64,000 bases of DNA from Trichopria drosophilae (lineage: Eukaryota > Arthropoda > Insecta > Hymenoptera > Diapriidae): assembly GCA_030407085.1 (NCBI GenBank), contig CM059582.1, positions 51,845,001 to 51,909,000 of the forward strand, read 5' to 3'. Within the stretch, counting starts at the first letter, position 1, and each line of letters opens with the position of its first letter. A program made the translations under genes and the position numbers. Shown one piece after another: positions 61,870 to 64,000 of this stretch. The notes below the pieces were generated by a model. It saw only the letters and a program-made list of their open reading frames with translations, did no database searches and had not been told where the DNA came from.

Positions 61870-62500
61870 ACTAGAATTTGGTAGCGGGAAAATGGCTTGG
61901 AATTAAATACACGTGGGCACCATCTAGATCTAATAAATAACACCAAATTAGCCCTTTCCAGGCCTATGCGGAAACGGCACAAGGATTTCGCAAGGAAAAT
62001 CGGTCTGACTAGTGAAAAGACGGAGAGGAAAGTAAGGGAGAAAACGCCACCCGTAGCCTTAGGCCGTGGGTTTGAGTGCACAGTCCAATAATTGGCGCTG
62101 CAGAATGTGTCCGAAGAGCGAGAAAAAAAATCGACTAGAAAACTGGAAAATGTCGCGGACTTTGAGATCTCCCCTAAAAGGAACGGCAAATCCAGGCGGC
62201 GAACGGTTCAACAATGTTAATTGCCGGTGCCAGCCTCAGCCTGGTCCTCTGGGACCACCTCCGGAACATTAACATACTCCGTTTTTCCGGTAAATGTGTT
62301 GCCGAGTGCATACACCAAGATCTGCACCGGGGCCTAGAAAGCCGGGAAACCTAAATGAGAGCAGTCTGGTGTACACACGTAAAGACGCGGGCGTAACACG
62401 CGCCAACGAAAAGTGCAACGCGGAAACGCGGGCGACCGGGAGGGTTTATTGCTGCCGGCTCTGGTGCAATCGTGAAACTATAAATATGTATTGCAGTCTT
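61870..62500. promoter_or_regulatory. GC-richest island, with a hairpin; candidate CNE or exon
   Basis: This is the most G+C-rich part of the window (AAGACGCGGGCGTAACACGC, AACGCGGGCGACCGGGAGGG). Frames of 64-107 codons are open on both strands (61866-62189 minus; 61897, 62066 and 62294 plus) without a recognisable product. A compound stem at 62214-62275 includes the perfect hairpin TGGTCCTCTGGGACCA (62242-62257). Regulatory DNA, a structured RNA or an untranslated exon are all possible. Nothing decides between them. Confidence 0.3.
62214..62275. repeat. Compound hairpin in the GC island
   Basis: ATGTTAAT (62214-62221) pairs with ATTAACAT (62268-62275), and GCCGGTG with the CACCTCCGG region around an inner 6-bp stem TGGTCC/GGACCA with a TCTG loop. 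The stems are interrupted by unpaired stretches, so it is less regular than a typical miRNA precursor. Confidence 0.45.
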
Positions 62501-62509
62501 TAAACTAAG

Positions 62510-64000
62510 TAGTGCAATTTTATGAGCGATTTATTACCCATTCGCAAATGCGAGCGGCGGCTTTTGTCGAAAGAATATATATCGCTCGTTATCTACTAAA
62601 AAAAATATTTTGTTAACACACGAGTATATGCCATTTGTAGTTCTGTTGGGTTGGTATGTGATTTTGTTTACTGCACGTTCAGTCACTGGGTTACAATTTT
62701 CTCTTTATTATTTTTCATGTGGTAAATCTGTTGCTCGACATATTATGTACAATGTTATACTAAACATAAACATGACGGGAAGTGCTTAATTTTACCTTTC
62801 TTGCGCTTTAAGTGTTTGACGCGATCGTAAGCATGCTGTTAAAACGAGAAAATATTAATTTGTTAAACAGACAGGATAAGGTTTCGAGAATATGACACAT
62901 ATCCGTTTTATTGCAACAGCTAGTATGTTTCCTGAGTTTCGATATTTTAGATTAAAAATGATTTCATTCTTTACTTTAAAATTCTTGCAATTAAAAAAAG
63001 GAGAGATGGTCAAGAAATCGTATTGGGTAACATTCGTTTGTCTAAATACAATGTCGAAATGGCAATCCTGTATGAAAAGTTGATAAAATTATGAAAACAC
63101 ACAAAATAAGTTGTTTGTTTAATCGGTGTTAATAATTCACGATTTTTAAGGGCAATCTTATATTTAATTGGGAATGTAGTTATCCTCAGAGGGCAGAAAG
63201 TACCGCAATATAAAAAAAAAATAAAAAAAAAATTGGGAATGTTATATAAAAATGGAATATTTTGAGAATAGGAAAACCATTGTTTACAATGATTATTGGA
63301 AAAATAAAAGTTGAACACAAAGTTAATTTAATTTTGATGGTGAAACTTTGAATATGAGTGGTAAAATATCCCATTGAATTTGAAAATGCGTAAAAACTGC
63401 CCTCGAAATAAAAAAAAATTTATCAACGAAATAAAAAATGGTCCTAAAAATTTTGAGTCATCAATCTATTACTTACATCAGGAAATTTGGAAACATAGTG
63501 TTGGAAGTTGAAGCTGATACTTTCGAATGTTAACAATAAACGGACACATTTGAATCCTGTAAGGGCACTTGATTCTGCAGAAGATGGAGGTCAATTTCGA
63601 TTGTTTAGTATACAAAATTGCATTACGGTGTTCACCAAATGGAATTAAACTTCATTAAATTTTTTAGATTTGGAAATTGCAGAAGGAAACTTGTACTTTT
63701 GATTGTTTCTTTGGTATATTTTGTTATCGAATCGTGCTGTCTTTTGACAAACAGATTTGATGTTAAACAAAAATTCCATCAAAATTTCTTTCCTTAGTTT
63801 GCTCCTTTCAGCAATTCCTTATCTTTATAAAAAAAATACACAAGCTTGCAAACCGAAATCCATGTTCATTCTTTATTTTTTATATTCTCAAATGTCGGGC
63901 CGTTATGATTAGAATCAAGATGAAGCTCCATTTAAAAGATTAAAAAAAAAATTTCTACAAAGTTTTGTTTGTTACACTATTAATTCTTGTTTTTTTTTGT
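62510..64000. other. A+T-rich DNA, nothing recognised
   Basis: Long A and T runs dominate (for example near 63220 and 63940). The overlapping 102- and 62-codon minus frames (63010-63318, 63186-63374) are F/I/Y-rich translations of A+T-rich DNA and not credible genes. Confidence 0.5.

Noticed and set aside
63010..63318. 102-codon minus-strand frame with many aromatic residues, superficially membrane-like
   Set aside because: F/I/Y/N richness is the normal translation of A+T-rich DNA. It overlaps another such frame and lacks any motif.

Overview
The window looks like A+T-rich nuclear DNA from an animal, most likely an insect. That view rests on the base composition, the abundance of short non-autonomous DNA transposons (MITEs, foldbacks, TTAA- and TA-target elements), a dinucleotide microsatellite and a poly(A)-tailed retro-insertion. 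A hymenopteran is possible but not shown by the sequence. I found no bacterial-style gene organisation, operon, rRNA, intact tRNA or CRISPR array.

I could not support any protein-coding gene with confidence. The longest open frames (137, 124 and 119 codons) are unrecognisable, lie mostly in the less A+T-rich islands where stop codons are rare by chance, and often overlap equally long frames on the other strand. The window is best read as a gene desert or the inside of a very long intron. Two short frames are listed at low confidence only.

What does have structure is repetitive DNA. In order: a TTAA-flanked element (749-1220); a family of small elements built from about 16-bp units around the core CCGACA (about 2150, 6802, 10203, 22010, 28380, 30425, 53266); a larger TTAA-flanked element made of direct and inverted copies of a unit of roughly 125 bp (9384-10119); an (AC)n(AT)n microsatellite (16361); a pogo/Tigger-like MITE (16861) with an opposite-orientation relative at 44530; a TA-flanked MITE (17504-17762); a short hairpin MITE (25948-26107); a dense nest of foldback-like repeats (28380-30560) whose arms are tandem minisatellite arrays of about 51 bp; a short retro-insertion with a 12-bp target duplication (32301-32392); a 2.9-kb long-terminal-inverted-repeat element with TA duplication (33655-36572); a 1.0-kb piggyBac-like element with TTAA duplication (42129-43136); a 1.4-kb foldback (53683-55062); and a 375-bp near-complete palindrome (61132-61506).

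Between these lie about fifteen islands of 200-700 bp that are visibly richer in G+C and CpG and poor in repeats (for example 10700-11060, 18040-18480, 22860-23290, 39200-39900, 43540-44000, 48340-49000, 51890-52340, 55320-55830, 60480-60940, 61880-62500). In an A+T-rich insect genome such islands are good candidates for conserved regulatory DNA. The strongest individual signal is six CACGTG E-boxes within 406 bp at 55341-55746. All statements on family membership are from reading the sequence by eye; no alignment or database search was run.
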